A stretch of 64,000 nucleotides of DNA from Hufsiella arboris (GTDB lineage Bacteria > Bacteroidota > Bacteroidia > Sphingobacteriales > Sphingobacteriaceae): assembly GCF_009834875.1 (NCBI RefSeq), contig NZ_WVHT01000001.1, forward strand, positions 777,136-841,135, written 5' to 3'. Numbering within the stretch: position 1 is the first letter of the stretch; the number at the start of each line of letters is the position of its first letter. The notes below the pieces were generated by a model, which was given only the letters and a program-made list of their open reading frames with translations, did not search any database and was not told the origin of the DNA. Positions 10,004 to 18,919 of this stretch are shown in pieces. The position numbers and the translations under genes are program-made.

Positions 10004-10999
10004 TTATTTTTCCCAGCTTCTAATCTTACTATAAACTAATTGAGGTTCGATATCACTTAAATTGCTTCCGGAGCTACTTATATGCTCAGCCTTCGCACCA
10101 ATAGGCGCCCAACGGATTGCGTTTCTGAATGGTTCAGTCGGATACAAGCCCATCGCATGTATTCCTGTTGCGGCAGCAATATGAACGGGCCCTGTGCTGC
10201 AAGCCAGCAACCCATCGCAGTTACTTACAAAAGCGATAAACTGACTCAAGGAGAATATCCCGGTTATATCAGTTACCTGGTTTTTGTGTTTTTTTAGCCA
10301 GGATGCGAGCTCATCCTTCTCTTTTACTGATCCGCTGATTAAAATGTTGAACTTATTTTTGTCTGCCAGTTCAATAAATGCCGAATAATGATCCAGGCTC
10401 CATTCCGGGGCGTTCTGACCAGACTTCGGATGAAGGACCAGGTTGAACTTCGATTCAGAGAGCAGTTCTTTATAGCGATCTTCCAACTGCTCAATATTGC
10501 TTAATCCGTAATATTGAAAAAGTTCCTCTTTTGATGGTGATTCATTGATCCCGATTCCTTTCAATAACTTAAAATGCAGCTGCGCTTCATGCAGCGGCGA
10601 ATTTTTTCGACTAAGCCACACCAAGCGATTGCAATACAACCAATGGAACCATCTTGTAGCGGTGCCAACCCGAAATTTAATCCCGGCAAATTTCATGATA
10701 TATGCCAGACGCTTGTATGCAGGAAGCAAAAGCACGGTATCAATTGAAAGGTCATTAAGTATTTCCGCGATCTCTGCATCGCTTTTTCCATTCCAGTCAT
10801 CCATATTCACAAATCCGTCAATATGGATACAGCAAGCGGCAACAGGCTTCGTATAAGTTCTTCCTAAAAGCGAAACTTTTGCATCAGGATAATATTTCTT
10901 AATCATTCCGCACAGAGGCATCACCAAAATAACGTCGCCCACAGCATCTGTTCTGCAAACCAGAATATGCTTATAAGGTCTTTCGGAAGAATCTGGCAT
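10004..10999 (-). CDS. Glycosyltransferase family 9 (heptosyltransferase-like)
   Basis: A 331-residue GT-B enzyme. The N-terminal HILVCRTDAVGDVILVMPLCGMIKKYYP is the GT9 start motif. The donor site is NCDGLLACSTGPVHIAAATG, and HPKSGQNAPEW is the inter-domain nucleotide-binding segment. Family members transfer heptose to the LPS inner core in the cytosol. It is the second GT9 of the cluster (the other is at 3333-4490), and a typical inner core needs two heptosyl transfers. It leads a three-gene minus-strand unit with the GT2-like genes downstream. Confidence 0.87.
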   Translation of the reverse strand: MPDSSERPYKHILVCRTDAVGDVILVMPLCGMIKKYYPDAKVSLLGRTYTKPVAACCIHIDGFVNMDDWNGKSDAEIAEILNDLSIDTVLLLPAYKRLAYIMKFAGIKFRVGTATRWFHWLYCNRLVWLSRKNSPLHEAQLHFKLLKGIGINESPSKEELFQYYGLSNIEQLEDRYKELLSESKFNLVLHPKSGQNAPEWSLDHYSAFIELADKNKFNILISGSVKEKDELASWLKKHKNQVTDITGIFSLSQFIAFVSNCDGLLACSTGPVHIAAATGIHAMGLYPTEPFRNAIRWAPIGAKAEHISSSGSNLSDIEPQLVYSKIRSWEK

Positions 11000-11065
11000 G
11001 AATGATTTAAAAAATTAAGCAGCTTAAACTAGAAAAAATCATATTATCTTGCAAAGGTAATCTAA

Positions 11066-11944
11066 ATGGCAGATCAATCATTAATCGATCGTTTAACTTC
11101 AGGTGATTTTAAAGCGGTAGCCAGATGTTTAACAATGGTGGAAAATGAACTTGGAGATTACATAGAGATTCTAAAAAAACTTCCCAATAAATATCCGCCT
11201 GTTCTGGGGATAACCGGCCCGCCGGGAGCGGGGAAAAGCACCTTAATTAATTCGTTAGTTTCCGAATTAGCAAGGGATAACAAACGAGTTGCAATCCTGG
11301 CTGTGGATCCGACTTCGGCGTTCAGCAAGGGCAGTTTGCTTGGCGACCGGATAAGAATGAACAAGCAGTTTAATAATCCCGGCGTTTACATCCGGTCTGT
11401 TGCCACACGAGGTTATTTGGGCGGCATATCCGAAAAGACCTTTGAAATGGCCGACGTGCTGAAGGCTGCAAACTTCGATTATGTCATTATTGAAACCGCC
11501 GGTGTGGGGCAGTCAGAAATAGAAATAGCCGCCCTTGCTGATATCACCGTGCTGGTACTGGTTCCCGAAGCGGGAGACGATATACAAAACATTAAATCGG
11601 GAATCATTGAAATTGCTGATCTGTTCGTTGTAAATAAAGCAGACAGGCCAGATGCATCGCTTTTTGCCAATAATCTGAAAAAGGAAGTTTTAAAACCCGT
11701 TTATTTAACAGAAGCTATTAGTGGAAAAGGCGTTGTTGAGCTAATTAATGAAATTACTCATCACAAACCAGGGGAAAACGATAAAAAGCTTCTGTTACTT
11801 GAAAACCGTATTTTTAATATCATAGGAAACCTTGCTGTAAAATCATTGGATAAAAAAAAGCTCCGGCAGGAACTTGCAGAAGCTTTTTTTTCCAAAGAAT
11901 TTAACGTTTATAAATTTTCTGAACGCTGGATCAGGAGTTCATAA
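11066..11944 (+). CDS. meaB: Methylmalonyl-CoA mutase-associated GTPase
   Basis: MeaB is a G3E-family GTPase chaperone that gates cobalamin delivery to, and protects, methylmalonyl-CoA mutase. The P-loop GPPGAGKST is at residues 51-59. VDPTSAFSKGSLLGDRIRM is the characteristic Walker B/switch region. ETAGVGQSE and VNKAD (G4) follow. At 292 residues it is slightly shorter than usual (about 325), mostly at the ends. No mutase gene is adjacent. The 3' end overlaps the converging pepP gene by 14 nt. The B12-dependent nrdJ elsewhere in the window shows the organism uses cobalamin. Confidence 0.9.
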   Translation: MADQSLIDRLTSGDFKAVARCLTMVENELGDYIEILKKLPNKYPPVLGITGPPGAGKSTLINSLVSELARDNKRVAILAVDPTSAFSKGSLLGDRIRMNKQFNNPGVYIRSVATRGYLGGISEKTFEMADVLKAANFDYVIIETAGVGQSEIEIAALADITVLVLVPEAGDDIQNIKSGIIEIADLFVVNKADRPDASLFANNLKKEVLKPVYLTEAISGKGVVELINEITHHKPGENDKKLLLLENRIFNIIGNLAVKSLDKKKLRQELAEAFFSKEFNVYKFSERWIRSS

Positions 11945-13220
11945 TGTCTTCTATTTCTTCAGCATCAAGCGGAATATCTGCCATTAAATCAATATTTCCG
12001 CCCTCGGTTATAAGAATGTTATTTTCGAGGCGAATTCCCAAGCCTTCTTCCTGGATATAAATGCCCGGTTCGCAAGTAAGGATATTTCCAACCTGGAATG
12101 GATCATATCTGCCCGCGAAGTCGTGGACATCGATGCCGAGATGATGTGAAACGCCATGCATAAAATATTTTTTATATAACGGGAAGTTTTTGTCTTGCTT
12201 TTCGACGTCATGCTTGTCAATCAATCCAAGTTTAATCAACTCCGATTCTGTGATTTTGCCAACTTCTTCCTGGTATTCATTCCATATAGTACCCGCCACA
12301 ATTAGCTTTTTAGCTTCTTTCATCACATGATGCACTGCATTATAAACATCTTTCTGACGTTTTGTAAATCGGCCGTTTACCGGGATGGAGCGACTTAAGT
12401 CGGCATTGTAATTTGCATACTCAGCGCCGAAATCGAAAAGTATTACATCGCCGTCGTTGCAAATTTGATTGTTATCATTATAGTGCAGAACTATAGCATT
12501 TTTTCCGGATGCTATGATCGGGTTATAGGCATGCCCCGTTCCGCCCTGCCTTATGAATTCGTGAATGATTTCTGCTTCTATCTCATATTCCTTTACGCCC
12601 GGTTTAACAAACTTAAGCACTCTGACAAACGCATCACGTGTAATACTGCATGCTTTTTTGGTCAGTTCAACTTCAATCGATGATTTAACCGGACGAAGTT
12701 TTCTGAATAAAGGCGCCATTCTTTCAAAAGAATGAAGCGGAAATTTATCTTTCAGATCGTTTATGAAACGGAGATCTCTATAAGGAACGGTATGAGCATA
12801 GCGATCGTTCTCATTCGTATTCAGATATATATGGTCAGAATAATAAATGATACTTTGAAGGATATTTTGAAAGTCGTCCAGCCAATAAACTGCCTGTATG
12901 CCGGATGCCTTTCGAGCCTCTTCTTTTGTGTATTTATGTCCTTCCCAAATAGCAATCAGGTCGCTGGTCTGTCTTAAAAACAGTACTTCTCTGTATTGCG
13001 GATTAGGACACTCCGGGTAAAGAAGCAATATAGTTTGCTCCTGATCAATTCCACTTAAATAAAAAAGGTCGGGATTCTGTTTAAAAGTGAATGTTTGGTC
13101 GCCGCTCCTCGGAAATTCATCATTCGAATTAAGAATAGCTATAGAATTATTTTTCAGGAGGTTATAAAACTTTTGGCGGTTGCTTTTAAAAAGGGAATTA
13201 TCAATAGTGCGATACTTCAT
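11931..13220 (-). CDS. pepP: Aminopeptidase P / Xaa-Pro aminopeptidase (M24)
   Basis: This cytosolic dimetal peptidase removes an N-terminal residue preceding proline. The N-terminal creatinase-like domain (about residues 1-170) includes FLRQTSDLIAIWEGH. The pita-bread catalytic domain carries the metal ligands: DFGAEYANYNADLSR (two Asp), HGVSHHLGIDVHD (His), the Glu of EPGIYIQEEG, and a final Glu in GIRLENN. Length (429 residues) fits the family. A -7 promoter element lies about 19 nt upstream of the ATG. The gene converges on and overlaps meaB. Confidence 0.93.
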   Translation of the reverse strand: MKYRTIDNSLFKSNRQKFYNLLKNNSIAILNSNDEFPRSGDQTFTFKQNPDLFYLSGIDQEQTILLLYPECPNPQYREVLFLRQTSDLIAIWEGHKYTKEEARKASGIQAVYWLDDFQNILQSIIYYSDHIYLNTNENDRYAHTVPYRDLRFINDLKDKFPLHSFERMAPLFRKLRPVKSSIEVELTKKACSITRDAFVRVLKFVKPGVKEYEIEAEIIHEFIRQGGTGHAYNPIIASGKNAIVLHYNDNNQICNDGDVILFDFGAEYANYNADLSRSIPVNGRFTKRQKDVYNAVHHVMKEAKKLIVAGTIWNEYQEEVGKITESELIKLGLIDKHDVEKQDKNFPLYKKYFMHGVSHHLGIDVHDFAGRYDPFQVGNILTCEPGIYIQEEGLGIRLENNILITEGGNIDLMADIPLDAEEIEDIMNS

Positions 13221-13238
13221 AATATAAATCTATTTAAA

Positions 13239-13246
13239 CAAAAGTA
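13239..13246 (-). promoter_or_regulatory. -7 element TACTTTTG upstream of pepP
   Basis: The minus-strand match to TAnnTTTG ends 19 nt before the pepP ATG. The -33 region is weak. Confidence 0.45.
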
Positions 13247-13303
13247 AAACCCTTTTGTGGCGAAAACGTTAATGAGATGTAAAAATGGAACAATAGTTGT
13301 TAA

Positions 13304-13334
13304 TTTGGCAAAATAAAAGTTATAATTACTTTTG
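13304..13334 (+). promoter_or_regulatory. Consensus -33/-7 promoter for the OmpA-like gene
   Basis: TTTG at 13304-13307, a 19-nt spacer, then TACTTTTG at 13327-13334. This is an exact match to the Bacteroidota housekeeping-sigma pattern. The expected transcription start near 13341 gives a leader of about 38 nt to the ATG at 13379. Confidence 0.8.
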
Positions 13335-13378
13335 TAAAAATTACACAATTAAAATTGTTTAACCTTAAAAACAGAAAC

Positions 13379-14719
13379 ATGAATTATTCTACAATTAAAA
13401 AGGTTGTTGCATGTTCGATGATTTCTGCCCTGGCTGTAACAGCAGCTAACGCGCAGGACTCAACGTCGACCGCAATGTCAACAACCAGTTCTTCTGCCAA
13501 GGTATTTGGTGGAAGAGGTCAGTACAGAACCTGGAATATCGGAGTAAACGCCGGTGTTTTAGCTCCGGTTACTGTTCTTGGCGGATCTAATGACTTCTCT
13601 AACTGGGACGTTAATTTAGGCTACGGTTTAACTATCCGCAAGCAACTAGGCCATGCATTTGGTTTAGAACTTGCCGGTTTACGTGGCGATTTGTCAGGTA
13701 ATAACGATGATGTTGGTACAGCTGGTAAAGCTGGCGCGAAAGAGTTTAAAACGGAACTCGGATGGCAGGCATCTTTAATGGGTGTTGTAAATGTTGCAAC
13801 AGTTGACTTTTTACGTCGTGAAAACTCTGTTAATTTCTTAGTTAAAGCTGGTTACGGTATTGCAGCATACGCTCCAAAAACTACGTTTAATACCGGACAA
13901 GTTTATGATTACAAAGATCGCGCTGGTGATGACGGAGATAACAAATACATTCACGAGCAATTCATTCCGGTTGGTGTAGGTATCAAATTTAAATTATCTG
14001 ATCGTGTTAACTTTGACTTGGGATACAATATGTATTTCTTAGACGGAGATAACCTTGACGGTATTAAAGCTGATCACCCAACAAAAGACAAATATTCTTA
14101 TGGTTACGGAGGTCTTGAATTCTCATTAGGTTCAAGCGCTAAACCTAACTTGGATTGGGTTAACCCTGTTGCTTTAATGTATGATGAATTAAAAGATCCT
14201 ACATTACGTCAGGAAGTTGAAGCTTTAAAAGGACGTGTATCTACTTTAGAAGGTACTGTTAACCAATTAGCTGCTGATGCTGATGGTGACGGAGTATCTG
14301 ATAAATTTGACAAATGCCCAGGAACTCCAGCTGGTACTGTTGTTGATGGTTCTGGTTGCCCAATTCAGTTCCCTAAAGATACTGTAGCTGCAACTGGCGC
14401 TTACGAAAACATCCAGTTCGAATTTGATAGCTCAGTGTTGAAAACATCTTCATACCCAACTTTAGACAGAGTTTCTTCTGATTTAAGAGGTGATGCAAGC
14501 AAAACTTTGACTTTGTCAGGTTATGCTTCAGCTGAAGGTACTGATTCTTACAACATGAAATTATCTAAAGACCGTGCTAACTCAGTAAAAACTTACTTAG
14601 TAAACTCTGGTGTTGCTGCAAGCAAAATCACAGTTAAAGCTTACGGCGAGAAAAATCCTGTTGCTGATAACAGCACTGAAGAAGGACGTATCTTAAACCG
14701 TCGTGTTGAATTCAAATAA
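13379..14719 (+). CDS. OmpA-family outer membrane protein with TSP3-type repeat
   Basis: A 446-residue protein. It begins with a signal peptide (MNYSTIKKVVACSMISALAVTAANA), then a porin-like beta-barrel with alternating aromatic/polar strands. A short helical segment (VEALKGRVSTLEGTVNQLAAD) precedes a thrombospondin type 3-like calcium segment (DADGDGVSDKFDKCP, about residue 300). The OmpA peptidoglycan-binding domain starts near residue 344 (IQFEFDSSVLK to ILNRRVEFK). The TTG at 13355 is only an in-frame upstream codon. A consensus promoter, a strong terminator and a codon usage richer in T-ending codons than its neighbours suggest a very abundant structural protein linking outer membrane and wall. 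Confidence 0.92.
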   Translation: MNYSTIKKVVACSMISALAVTAANAQDSTSTAMSTTSSSAKVFGGRGQYRTWNIGVNAGVLAPVTVLGGSNDFSNWDVNLGYGLTIRKQLGHAFGLELAGLRGDLSGNNDDVGTAGKAGAKEFKTELGWQASLMGVVNVATVDFLRRENSVNFLVKAGYGIAAYAPKTTFNTGQVYDYKDRAGDDGDNKYIHEQFIPVGVGIKFKLSDRVNFDLGYNMYFLDGDNLDGIKADHPTKDKYSYGYGGLEFSLGSSAKPNLDWVNPVALMYDELKDPTLRQEVEALKGRVSTLEGTVNQLAADADGDGVSDKFDKCPGTPAGTVVDGSGCPIQFPKDTVAATGAYENIQFEFDSSVLKTSSYPTLDRVSSDLRGDASKTLTLSGYASAEGTDSYNMKLSKDRANSVKTYLVNSGVAASKITVKAYGEKNPVADNSTEEGRILNRRVEFK

Positions 14720-14742
14720 TAATGTAATTAAGCATATTATTT

Positions 14743-14776
14743 AAAAAAAGGCTCCGGAACCCCGGAGCCTTTTTTA
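14743..14776 (+). terminator. Rho-independent terminator after the OmpA-like gene
   Basis: A perfect 8-bp GGCTCCGG/CCGGAGCC stem with a 4-nt loop (AACC) is flanked by an A-run and a T-run, so it could act on both strands. Confidence 0.93.
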
Positions 14777-14786
14777 TTTTTGTTCT

Positions 14787-14930
14787 ATGTACTTTTTCCG
14801 TAAAAAAGATCCTAATCGACCGACCAGTTTCAATTTAAAGGTAATGCATATCATTAACGCTACGGCGATACTGGTTTTTATTGGGGGGCTTCTTTACAAA
14901 CTTATTGAATGGCTATTTTTTAAGAAATGA
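14787..14930 (+). CDS. Small single-pass membrane protein (47 residues), possibly DUF6728 family
   Basis: A short ORF of 47 codons starts with YFFRKKDPNRPTSFNLK, a basic, proline-containing N-terminus. A hydrophobic helix (about residues 21-45, INATAILVFIGGLLYKLIEWLFF) and a KK end follow. I recall similar Bacteroidota proteins under the name DUF6728, but I could not verify this. It starts 11 nt after the terminator of the OmpA-like gene. Its TGA overlaps the ATG of ridA (ATGA), so the two are translationally coupled, which strongly supports that it is real. Function is unknown. Confidence 0.75.
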   Translation: MYFFRKKDPNRPTSFNLKVMHIINATAILVFIGGLLYKLIEWLFFKK

Positions 14931-15307
14931 AATCAATCGTCAAAACAGCAAATGCGCCCGCTCCAATTGGCCCCTATAACCAAGCGATAAAGGCAGGAAA
15001 CTTTTTATATATTTCGGGACAGATAGCAATAGATCCGCAAACAAATGATTTAGTGCTTGATTCGATTTCTTCCGAAACTCAATTGGTTCTTAACAATTTA
15101 AAAGCGATACTGAACGAAGCTGATTATGATTTCAGTAACGTTGTAAAAACAACGATTTTCTTGAAAGACATGGCTCTCTTCGCTGAGGTGAATGAGATTT
15201 ACAGTTCCTATTTTACCACTGATTTTCCGGCGCGGGAAACTGTTGCAGTTGCCGGATTACCTAAAGGAGTAAATGTTGAAATTTCGGTTATCGCCTATAA
15301 ATCATAA
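14927..15307 (+). CDS. ridA: RidA family reactive imine/enamine deaminase
   Basis: RidA hydrolyses reactive 2-aminoacrylate and related imines produced by PLP enzymes, protecting other PLP enzymes. The 126 residues match the usual length. Key segments are APAPIGPYNQAIKAGNFLYISGQI near the N-terminus, PARETVAVAGLP with the substrate-carboxylate Arg, and VEISVIAY with the conserved Glu at the C-terminus. It is a trimeric chorismate-mutase-like fold in the cytosol. It is translationally coupled (ATGA) to the upstream small membrane protein and lies 4 nt before the recG start, forming a compact operon. Confidence 0.93.
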   Translation: MKSIVKTANAPAPIGPYNQAIKAGNFLYISGQIAIDPQTNDLVLDSISSETQLVLNNLKAILNEADYDFSNVVKTTIFLKDMALFAEVNEIYSSYFTTDFPARETVAVAGLPKGVNVEISVIAYKS

Positions 15308-15311
15308 TTGA

Positions 15312-17417
15312 TTGGTTCAATATTCGTTATCGACACCTATTGAATATTTAAAAGGCGTTGGGCCCCAGCGGGGTGACGTTATTAAAAAAGAGTTAGGGGT
15401 TTTTTGCTACGTTGATCTCCTTAACTATTTTCCTTTCCGGTATGTCGACCGTACGAGATTTTATAAAATCAGAGATCTTACTGCAGATCTTCAGCAGGTG
15501 CAAGTTCTTGGAAGAATCGTTTCGAAGGAAGTTATAGGTGATAAAAGGGCCAAGCGACTTGTAGCTCAATTTAAAGATGATACAGGTGTTATTGAACTCG
15601 TATGGTTTCAAAGCCTGAAATGGATCGATAAGGTTATTCAGGTTGGATCTGTTTACATTGCATTTAGTAAGCCTAATGAATTTAACGGGCGCATATCCAT
15701 GTCTCACCCGGAAATTGAACTATATGACCCGAGTTCAAAGAAAGCTGGTAACCTGACACTTCAACCGGTTTATAATTCAACAGAAAAACTCAAGCAATTT
15801 TCGCTGGATACTAAGGGAATCCAAAAAGTTCAATTTAGCCTGCTTGAGCTTATCTTAAATCAGGTGGAAGAAATACTGCCTGGATATTTGCTTGAAAAGC
15901 ATAAGCTTATCAGCAGAAGACAAGCCTACCAGTTTATCCATTTTCCCGCCAATCAGTCTGACCTGGCTCAGGCTCAATTCCGGCTTAAATTTGAAGAGTT
16001 ATTCTTCATTCAGTTAAAACTCCTTAGAAACAAGTTACTGCAAACGGCAAAATTTAAAGGAGCTGTTTTCGCTAATGTTGGCCAGAAATTCAATACGTTT
16101 TATAATGAGCTGCTACCATTCGAACTTACGAACGCGCAAAAAAAGGTAATAAAAGAGATTCGTACGAACACCCAGAATGGCGTTCAAATGAATCGGCTTA
16201 TTCAGGGCGATGTGGGATCCGGCAAGACCGCCGTAGCGTTGATGAGCATGCTTCTGGCGATCGATAATGATTTTCAGGCATGTATGATGGCTCCAACCGA
16301 AATACTGGCTCAGCAGCACTATCAGTCCATTACGTCGCTAGTTCTAGCAGACTTCATCAATGTTGAGATTCTAACTGGATCCACACCTGCCAAAAAGCGG
16401 AGAACGCTGCTCGCGAAATTGCTTTCCGGGGGAATTGATATTTTAATAGGCACGCATGCTCTTATTGAAGATGTTGTTCAGTTTAAGAATCTGGGCCTTG
16501 TAGTTATTGACGAGCAACACCGCTTTGGTGTTGAACAACGTGCTAAATTATGGAAGAAAAATATCATTCCTCCGCATGTGCTGGTGATGACTGCGACGCC
16601 GATTCCCCGAACACTTGCTATGACTCTGTATGGCGACTTGGATGTCTCGGTCATTGATGAGCTCCCGGCAGGACGAAAACCAATTCAAACGCTGCATCTT
16701 TATGAAAGTCAGCGTTTACGGATGTTCGGCTTTATGAAACAGGAGATTGACAAAGGGCGACAGATTTATGTCGTGTATCCATTGATCAAGGAAAGTGAAA
16801 AATTAGATTTACTTCATTTGGAGGCCGGGGCGGAGCATATTGCAAAAGTCTTTCCGCTTCCAAAGTATCGCATCAGCGTGGTCCATGGAAAAATGCCTGT
16901 TAAAGATAAAGAGTACGAGATGCAGCGCTTCGTACGGGGAGAGACTCATATTATGGTTGCAACGACAGTTATCGAAGTTGGTGTTAATGTACCAAACGCC
17001 AGCGTTATGATTATTGAAAACTCGGAGCGCTTTGGCTTATCACAGCTTCACCAGTTGAGAGGGCGCGTTGGCCGAGGAGCGGAGCAATCCTTTTGTGTGC
17101 TGATGTCGGGCAATAAGCTCAGCCGTGAGGCAAAAATTCGCATCGAAACGATGGTCAGAACGAATGATGGCTTTGAGATCTCTGAGATAGATATGCAGCT
17201 TCGTGGTCCAGGAAATATTGAAGGGACTCAGCAGAGCGGTACCCTTGATTTAAAACTTGCCGATCTGGCAAACGACCAGGCTATTTTACAGGAAGCGCGG
17301 GAATCGGTTATAAAGATTTTTGAAGACGATCCTCAATTGGCCAATCCTAAAAATCAACTATTAGCGGCTTATTTCATGACTAAACACGATGGCATTGGGT
17401 GGAATAAAATTTCTTAA
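15312..17417 (+). CDS. recG: ATP-dependent DNA helicase RecG
   Basis: RecG remodels stalled replication forks and branch-migrates Holliday junctions. The wedge/OB domain is N-terminal (PIEYLKGVGPQRGDVIKKELGVF is the family's opening segment). It is followed by the SF2 helicase core: Walker A GDVGSGKTAVAL (about residue 298), motif II DEQHRFGVEQR, motif III TATPIPRTLAMT, and motif VI QLRGRVGRG. Length 701 is normal. The start is TTG at 15312, which gives the expected family N-terminus, with no better ATG nearby. It is co-transcribed with ridA. Confidence 0.96.
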   Translation: MVQYSLSTPIEYLKGVGPQRGDVIKKELGVFCYVDLLNYFPFRYVDRTRFYKIRDLTADLQQVQVLGRIVSKEVIGDKRAKRLVAQFKDDTGVIELVWFQSLKWIDKVIQVGSVYIAFSKPNEFNGRISMSHPEIELYDPSSKKAGNLTLQPVYNSTEKLKQFSLDTKGIQKVQFSLLELILNQVEEILPGYLLEKHKLISRRQAYQFIHFPANQSDLAQAQFRLKFEELFFIQLKLLRNKLLQTAKFKGAVFANVGQKFNTFYNELLPFELTNAQKKVIKEIRTNTQNGVQMNRLIQGDVGSGKTAVALMSMLLAIDNDFQACMMAPTEILAQQHYQSITSLVLADFINVEILTGSTPAKKRRTLLAKLLSGGIDILIGTHALIEDVVQFKNLGLVVIDEQHRFGVEQRAKLWKKNIIPPHVLVMTATPIPRTLAMTLYGDLDVSVIDELPAGRKPIQTLHLYESQRLRMFGFMKQEIDKGRQIYVVYPLIKESEKLDLLHLEAGAEHIAKVFPLPKYRISVVHGKMPVKDKEYEMQRFVRGETHIMVATTVIEVGVNVPNASVMIIENSERFGLSQLHQLRGRVGRGAEQSFCVLMSGNKLSREAKIRIETMVRTNDGFEISEIDMQLRGPGNIEGTQQSGTLDLKLADLANDQAILQEARESVIKIFEDDPQLANPKNQLLAAYFMTKHDGIGWNKIS

Positions 17418-17430
17418 TACACGTATTTTA

Positions 17431-17438
17431 TATATTTG
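17431..17438 (+). promoter_or_regulatory. -7 element TATATTTG upstream of the M28 peptidase
   Basis: A consensus TAnnTTTG ends 19 nt before the ATG at 17458. The -33 match is poor. Confidence 0.4.
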
Positions 17439-17457
17439 CTTCTTAACCCGATCCTTC

Positions 17458-18846
17458 ATGAAAAAACTTACTTCTCTTTTTGCGGCAATAACCCTCTTTA
17501 CCGCGGTATCAGCTCAGACGACAGATTCCATTCAACTCCGTAAAATTTATGATGAGGCACTGATTAACGGCAAAAGTTATGAAAACTTACGTTATCTGTG
17601 TAAAAACATTGGCCCACGATTAAGTGGATCAGCAAACGCCGAAAAAGCCGTAGACTGGACAAAGCAGCTAATGCAATCTTATGGTTTCGATAAAGTTTTT
17701 TTACAGGAAGTGATGGTTCCGCATTGGGTGCGCGGTGAAAAAGAAGTTGGAAAAATCATTGCAAATGGAAAATCTATCAACGTAGCGCTCTGTGCACTTG
17801 GCGGTTCTGTAGCAACTTCGGCAACAGGCGTGACAGCCGAGGTGGTAGAAGTAAAAACGTTGGATGAAGTTAAGTTGCTTGGCGAAGCGGGAGTTAAAGG
17901 AAAGATTGTTTTTTACAACCGTCCATTTGATCCAACGCCAATTGAAACGGGTATTTCCTATGGTACTGCCGGCGATCAACGACGCTCTGGTCCGGCTGTC
18001 GCGGCAAAATACGGTGCTGTAGCGGTTATTATTCGTTCCTTAACGCATGCAATAGACAATTATCCTCATACAGGTGGAACACAATATGACTCATTAGGCG
18101 TAAAGATTCCAGCGGCTGCATTGTCGACCGTTGCAGCAAATCAGTTAAGTCAGGTACTCAAAACATCTAAACCAGGCTCTGTGAAATTTTTCTTGAAGCA
18201 AAACTGCCAAATGCTTCCGGATATCAAATCATACAATGTTGTTGGAGAGTTAACCGGAACCGAAAAACCAAATGAATTTATTACAGTCGGTGGCCATCTT
18301 GATTCATGGGATATGGCAGAAGGAGCACATGACGACGGAACTGGCGTGATGCAATCTGTTGAGGTATTGAGAATATTTAAATCGCTTAATTATCGGCCCA
18401 GACATTCAGTGCGCGCTGTTATGTTTATGAATGAAGAAAATGGTGCCCGCGGAGGCAGGAAGTATGCTGAACTCGCCGCAGAAAATAAAGAGAAACATAT
18501 TGCTGCGATCGAATCAGACGAGGGTGGTTTCACTCCACGCGGTTTTAGCTTCCAGACAAGCGGCGCCATAGTTGCAAACGCAAACGCGGATTGGAAAAAA
18601 CTCCTTGAGCCTTACGAAGCCGACAAACTAACTGTTGGTGGCGGCGGTACCGATATTGCTCCGCTAAAGAGAACAGTTCCGGAAATAACGCTGATCGGTT
18701 TCAGGCCCGATTCACAGCGTTACTTTGATATCCATCACACGCCGAATGATGTTTTTGAAAACGTTAACAGGCGAGAGTTAGAATTAGGCGGCGCCGCAAT
18801 GGCTTCTTTGGTTTATTTAATAGACCAGCACGGCATTCGTCAATAA
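17458..18846 (+). CDS. Secreted M28 family peptidase (carboxypeptidase Q-like)
   Basis: A 462-residue protein with an N-terminal signal peptide (MKKLTSLFAAITLFTAVSAQ), so it is exported to the periplasm or beyond. A protease-associated (PA) domain is inserted around residues 110-240. The zinc peptidase core has GGHLDSWDMAEGAHDDGTGV (about residues 278-297, with His and Asp ligands) and MNEENGARGG (catalytic Glu and ligand). A C-terminal FDIHHTPNDV supplies the last His. Family members are dizinc amino- or dipeptidases. An in-frame TTG at 17389 lies in the recG end and is not the start. Confidence 0.92.
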   Translation: MKKLTSLFAAITLFTAVSAQTTDSIQLRKIYDEALINGKSYENLRYLCKNIGPRLSGSANAEKAVDWTKQLMQSYGFDKVFLQEVMVPHWVRGEKEVGKIIANGKSINVALCALGGSVATSATGVTAEVVEVKTLDEVKLLGEAGVKGKIVFYNRPFDPTPIETGISYGTAGDQRRSGPAVAAKYGAVAVIIRSLTHAIDNYPHTGGTQYDSLGVKIPAAALSTVAANQLSQVLKTSKPGSVKFFLKQNCQMLPDIKSYNVVGELTGTEKPNEFITVGGHLDSWDMAEGAHDDGTGVMQSVEVLRIFKSLNYRPRHSVRAVMFMNEENGARGGRKYAELAAENKEKHIAAIESDEGGFTPRGFSFQTSGAIVANANADWKKLLEPYEADKLTVGGGGTDIAPLKRTVPEITLIGFRPDSQRYFDIHHTPNDVFENVNRRELELGGAAMASLVYLIDQHGIRQ

Positions 18847-18893
18847 ATACGCTTAAAATACGATTCAGTTAGCCAGCGAACACATTCGTTGCT

Positions 18894-18901
18894 TAACTTT
18901 G
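18894..18901 (+). promoter_or_regulatory. -7 element TAACTTTG upstream of the MFS gene
   Basis: It matches TAnnTTTG and ends 18 nt before the TTG start at 18920, supporting that start. No clear -33. Confidence 0.4.
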
Positions 18902-18919
18902 CCGGCAAAATAACCTCTA

